NCBI RefSeq assembly: GCF_001571325.1
Contig: NZ_BCTO01000031.1
Location: 1 to 64,000, forward strand
From: Delftia tsuruhatensis NBRC 16741
GTDB taxonomy: Bacteria > Pseudomonadota > Gammaproteobacteria > Burkholderiales > Burkholderiaceae_C
DNA length: 64,000 nucleotides
Reading direction: 5' to 3'
A program made the translations under genes and the position numbers. This document shows, one piece after another, positions 61,183 through 64,000 of this stretch. A model generated the notes under the pieces. That model made no database searches and was not told where the DNA came from. It saw only the letters and a list, made by a program, of their open reading frames with translations. How positions within the stretch are numbered: position 1 is the stretch's first letter; every line of letters begins with the position of its first letter.

Positions 61183-62508
61183 ATGAGCAGCCCGGCATCC
61201 GCCGCACATCCCCTCGCACAGAGCACAGGCGCCGGCGAGGCCGCGTCCCTCGACATGGACGCCACCTACCGCAAGATCGCCTGGCGCCTGATCCCTTTTC
61301 TGGTCCTGCTCTTCATCCTGGCCTGGATAGACCGCGTCAACGTCGGTTTCGCCAAGCTGCAGATGCTGGACGACCTGCAGTTCAGCGAGGCCATCTACGG
61401 CCTGGGCGCAGGCATCTTCTTCATCGGCTACTTCCTGTTCGAAGTGCCCAGCAACCTGCTGCTGGAGAAGATCGGCGCACGCAAGACGCTGGCGCGCATC
61501 ACCATCCTGTGGGGCGCGGCCTCCATGGCCATGGCCTACGTGACCACGCCCACCATGTTCTACGTGCTGCGCTTCGTGCTGGGCGTGGTGGAGGCCGGCT
61601 TCTTCCCCGGCGTGGTGCTGTACCTGACCTACTGGTTCCCGGCCCGCCACCGGGCGCGCGTCAACGGCCTGTTCATGACCTCGTTCGCCATTGCAGGCGC
61701 CGTGGGCGGCCCGATTGCGGGCGCCATCATGAATGGCATGCAGGGCGTGGGCCATCTGTCCAACTGGCAGTGGCTGTTCATCCTGGAAGGCATTCCCTCG
61801 GTGATCGCCGGCTTCTTCGTGCTGCTGTACCTGCCCGAAAAGCCCGCCAACGCCAGGTGGCTGAGCGCGGCCGAGCAGCGCGCCGTGACCGCCGCCGTGG
61901 AGGCCGAGAACCAGGGCGGCCACAAGCATGTGTCCTTCCTGGACGCCTGCCGCAACTACCGCGTGTGGCTGTGCGCCGCCGTATATTTCTGCATCGTCAG
62001 TGGCAACGCCACCATCGCGTTCTGGTCGCCGTCCATCATCAAGGAGATCGGCATCCAGAACACGCTGCAGATCGGCCTGATCTCGGCCATTCCCTTCCTG
62101 GCCGGCACCCTGGCCATGGTCTGGAACGGCATGCATTCGGACAAGACCGGCGAGCGCCGCATGCACTGCGCCCTGTCCGCGCTGATCGCGGCGGCGGGCC
62201 TGATCCTCACGGGCCTGTTCCTGCACAACGCCGTGCTCGCCCTGTGCGCGCTGACGCTGGCCTCCATCGGCATCCTCGCGGCCTTTCCCGTGTTCTGGTC
62301 GATTCCTGCCGCCTTCCTGGCCGGCACGGCGGCGGCCGGCGGCATTGCGCTGATCAACTCCATCGGCAACCTGGCCGGCTTCGTGGCGCCCTACATGATC
62401 GGCGCGCTCAAGACCAGCACGGGATCGCTGTCCTCGGGCCTGTACTTCGTGGCAGCCCTCGAATTCCTGGCGGCCTTCCTGGTCGTGCTCTTCGTCAGGA
62501 AGCAGTGA
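61183..62508 (+). CDS. MFS transporter, anion:cation symporter-like
   Basis: A 441-aa major-facilitator protein with 12 spans. The N-terminal LIPFLVLLFILAWIDRVNVGFAKL and GIFFIGYFLFEVPSNLLLEKIGAR, with the signature between spans 2 and 3, are typical of the anion:cation symporter subfamily that takes up organic acids, sugar acids or phthalate-like compounds. It heads a rightward operon with DUF2848 and amidase genes, so the substrate may be an amide or the acid released from one (inference). A GGAG lies shortly before the start. Confidence 0.9.
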   Translation: MSSPASAAHPLAQSTGAGEAASLDMDATYRKIAWRLIPFLVLLFILAWIDRVNVGFAKLQMLDDLQFSEAIYGLGAGIFFIGYFLFEVPSNLLLEKIGARKTLARITILWGAASMAMAYVTTPTMFYVLRFVLGVVEAGFFPGVVLYLTYWFPARHRARVNGLFMTSFAIAGAVGGPIAGAIMNGMQGVGHLSNWQWLFILEGIPSVIAGFFVLLYLPEKPANARWLSAAEQRAVTAAVEAENQGGHKHVSFLDACRNYRVWLCAAVYFCIVSGNATIAFWSPSIIKEIGIQNTLQIGLISAIPFLAGTLAMVWNGMHSDKTGERRMHCALSALIAAAGLILTGLFLHNAVLALCALTLASIGILAAFPVFWSIPAAFLAGTAAAGGIALINSIGNLAGFVAPYMIGALKTSTGSLSSGLYFVAALEFLAAFLVVLFVRKQ

Positions 62509-62613
62509 GGCCTGCGCGTGCGGTGCCGCTCCACGCCCTCCGCACGCCACAGCCTGACTTCCGCGTTTTCTCACCGGGGCCCGCGGCCCCGAATTCCCCC
62601 TGGATCGCCTGCC

Positions 62614-63291
62614 ATGCAACTGCAGTTCACCACCCCCGAAGGCCAGACCTTCGCCCCTGAATTCGACACCCTCATCGTCGCCGGCTGGGCCGGCCGCGAC
62701 CGCGATGCCATCGAGCACCACATCGAGGAGCTCGCCGCCATCGGCATCCCGCGCCCCAGCGCCGTGCCGCTGTACTACCGCATCTCCAGCAACCAGCTGA
62801 GCCAGCGCAGCGCGCTGCAGGTGCTGGGCCCGGACTCCTCGGGCGAGGTCGAGGTCTTCGTGTTCACGCACGAAGGCGAGATGTTCGTGAGCCTGGCCTC
62901 CGACCACACGGACCGCAAGCTGGAAGCCTACAGCGTGGCCTTTTCCAAGCAGGCCTGCGTCAAGCCCGTGGCCACCCAGGCCTGGCGCTTTGCCGACGTG
63001 GCCGGCCACTGGGATGAGCTGGTCGTGCGCTCGTGGATCGTGGAAGACGGCCGCGAGGTGCTCTACCAGGAAGGCACGCTGGCCAGCCTGCGCACGCCCC
63101 AGGACCTGATCGCAGGCTTCACGGGCGGCAAGGATCTGCTGCCCGCAGGCTGCGGCATGACCTGCGGCACGGTGGGCGCCATCGGCGGCATCCGCCCCTC
63201 GACGCAGTTCTCCATGGAGCTGTACGATCCCCGCAGCCAGCGTTCCATCCGCCACAGCTACCGCAGCGAACTGCTGGACGTCGTGGCCTGA
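62614..63291 (+). CDS. DUF2848 family protein
   Basis: A 225-aa protein of the DUF2848 family. Visible stretches are IPRPSAVPLYYRISSN, LASDHTDRKLEAYSVAFSKQACVKP and MTCGTVGAIGGIRPS. The fold recalls fumarylacetoacetate-hydrolase-like enzymes, but the activity is unknown. It usually lies beside amidase or hydrolase genes in aromatic or amide catabolism loci, as here between MFS transporter and amidase. Start at 62614. Confidence 0.85.
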   Translation: MQLQFTTPEGQTFAPEFDTLIVAGWAGRDRDAIEHHIEELAAIGIPRPSAVPLYYRISSNQLSQRSALQVLGPDSSGEVEVFVFTHEGEMFVSLASDHTDRKLEAYSVAFSKQACVKPVATQAWRFADVAGHWDELVVRSWIVEDGREVLYQEGTLASLRTPQDLIAGFTGGKDLLPAGCGMTCGTVGAIGGIRPSTQFSMELYDPRSQRSIRHSYRSELLDVVA

Positions 63292-63341
63292 GCCGCGACT
63301 CCGATCCGCCCACGCCCGCCTTCACCCACAGGACTTCCCAC

Positions 63342-64000
63342 ATGACCCAAGCCCTCCCCCTGCCCAGCCTGGAACTGGCATCACAGCGCCTGCATGGCGG
63401 CGAAACCACCTCGGTGCAGCTGACCGAGCAGGCCCTGGCCCGCACCATGTCGGGGGAAGGCCCCAAGGTGTTCACGCGCGTGTTCCAGGGCGCGGCCCTG
63501 GCCGAGGCCCGCGCCAGCGACGTGCTGCGTGCGGCCGGCCTGGCGCGCTCGCCCATCGAGGGCCTGCCGGTCTCGGTCAAGGACCTGTTCGACATCGCCG
63601 GCTTTCCCACGCTGGGCGGCTCGCGCCTGCTGGCCGACGCACCGCCCGCGCAGCGCACGGCCGAAGTGGTGCAGCGCCTGCGCCAGGCCGGCGCCGTCAT
63701 CGTGGGCACGACCAACATGACCGAGTTCGCCTACTCGGGACTGGGCATCAACCCGCACTACGGCACGCCGCGCAATCCCTGGCAGCGTGACGAGGACGGC
63801 GGCCGCATCCCGGGCGGCTCGTCCTCGGGCGCGGCCATCTCGGTCACCGACGGCATGGCCATGGCGGCCATCGGCTCGGACACAGGCGGCTCGGTGCGCA
63901 TTCCTTCGGCGCTGTGCGGGCTCACGGGCTTCAAGCCCACGGCGCGCCGCGTGAGCATGGAAGGCGTGCTGCCGCTGTCGGCCAACCTGGACTCCATCGG
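63342..64000 (+). CDS. Amidase (AS family), 5' part
   Basis: The first 219 codons are present; the gene runs off the window. The amidase-signature catalytic Lys is in PVSVKDLFD and the Ser pair in GGSSSGAAIS and GSDTGGSVRIPSALCG; the nucleophile Ser is in the TGGS motif. It hydrolyses a C-N bond of an amide; closest look is AtzE/GatA-like, but with MFS and DUF2848 genes beside it a catabolic amidase is more likely than the tRNA amidotransferase subunit. It begins 51 bases after the DUF2848 stop. Confidence 0.92.
   Translation, partial: MTQALPLPSLELASQRLHGGETTSVQLTEQALARTMSGEGPKVFTRVFQGAALAEARASDVLRAAGLARSPIEGLPVSVKDLFDIAGFPTLGGSRLLADAPPAQRTAEVVQRLRQAGAVIVGTTNMTEFAYSGLGINPHYGTPRNPWQRDEDGGRIPGGSSSGAAISVTDGMAMAAIGSDTGGSVRIPSALCGLTGFKPTARRVSMEGVLPLSANLDSI

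Overview
The window is a dense, GC-rich bacterial chromosome segment. Gene content and order point to a betaproteobacterium of the Comamonadaceae; Delftia, Comamonas or Acidovorax-like is my inference, since no rRNA or species marker is present. The chromosome-core genes include accB-accC-prmA, mpl, aroG, tldD, rodA, aroE, ruvC, a complete division and cell wall (dcw) cluster, hslVU, dksA, xerC, dapF and the RNase P RNA gene. The murE product carries the DNPR motif of meso-diaminopimelate-adding enzymes, and lpxC and several TonB-type proteins mark a Gram-negative envelope.

Region 1 (1-13.7 kb). The 3' end of a histone H1-like gene is followed by a long leftward operon: a 202-aa unknown, a TlpA-like thioredoxin, accB, accC, prmA, a DUF3426 zinc-ribbon protein and a PfkB kinase. 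Then come mpl (+), two small conserved genes, and aroG (-). Between aroG and its candidate promoter lies a short leader peptide with a Phe-Tyr-Phe-Tyr-Phe-Trp-Phe run, a terminator and a matching antiterminator segment. This is a textbook-looking aromatic attenuator and the clearest regulatory find of the window. A 206-aa unknown and tldD follow.

Region 2 (14-24 kb). rodA (-) is divergent from a rightward series: YqiA-like esterase, RNB exonuclease, TonB-like protein, aroE, mtgA and ruvC. Right after ruvC sits a visibly more AT-rich two-gene insert (-): a HemN-like radical SAM enzyme with an atypical C-X7-C-X2-C motif and an alpha/beta hydrolase. It looks laterally acquired and functionally uncharacterised.

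Region 3 (23.8-42.9 kb). The dcw cluster reads leftward: mraZ, rsmH, ftsL, ftsI, murE, murF, mraY, murD, ftsW, murG, murC, ddl, ftsQ, ftsA, ftsZ, lpxC, then a 58-aa membrane protein. Most joints are 4-10 bp overlaps. Three 10-bp-phased AGTG repeats before mraZ look like its autoregulatory box. MurD carries a ~150-residue acidic low-complexity N-terminal extension.

Region 4 (43-52 kb). Also leftward: dapF, DUF484, xerC, a CobW-type GTPase with a His-rich loop, a cysteine-poor DksA, a double-STAS-like protein, hslV and hslU.

Region 5 (52-64 kb). More accessory: a Nudix-metallo-beta-lactamase fusion; an S4/pseudouridine-synthase homologue lacking the catalytic Asp; a Fur box leading into a sigma/FecR hybrid interrupted by a frameshift, then a TonB-dependent receptor with a signalling domain; rnpB; a divergent AraC regulator/EamA exporter pair; and an MFS transporter-DUF2848-amidase operon that runs off the window.
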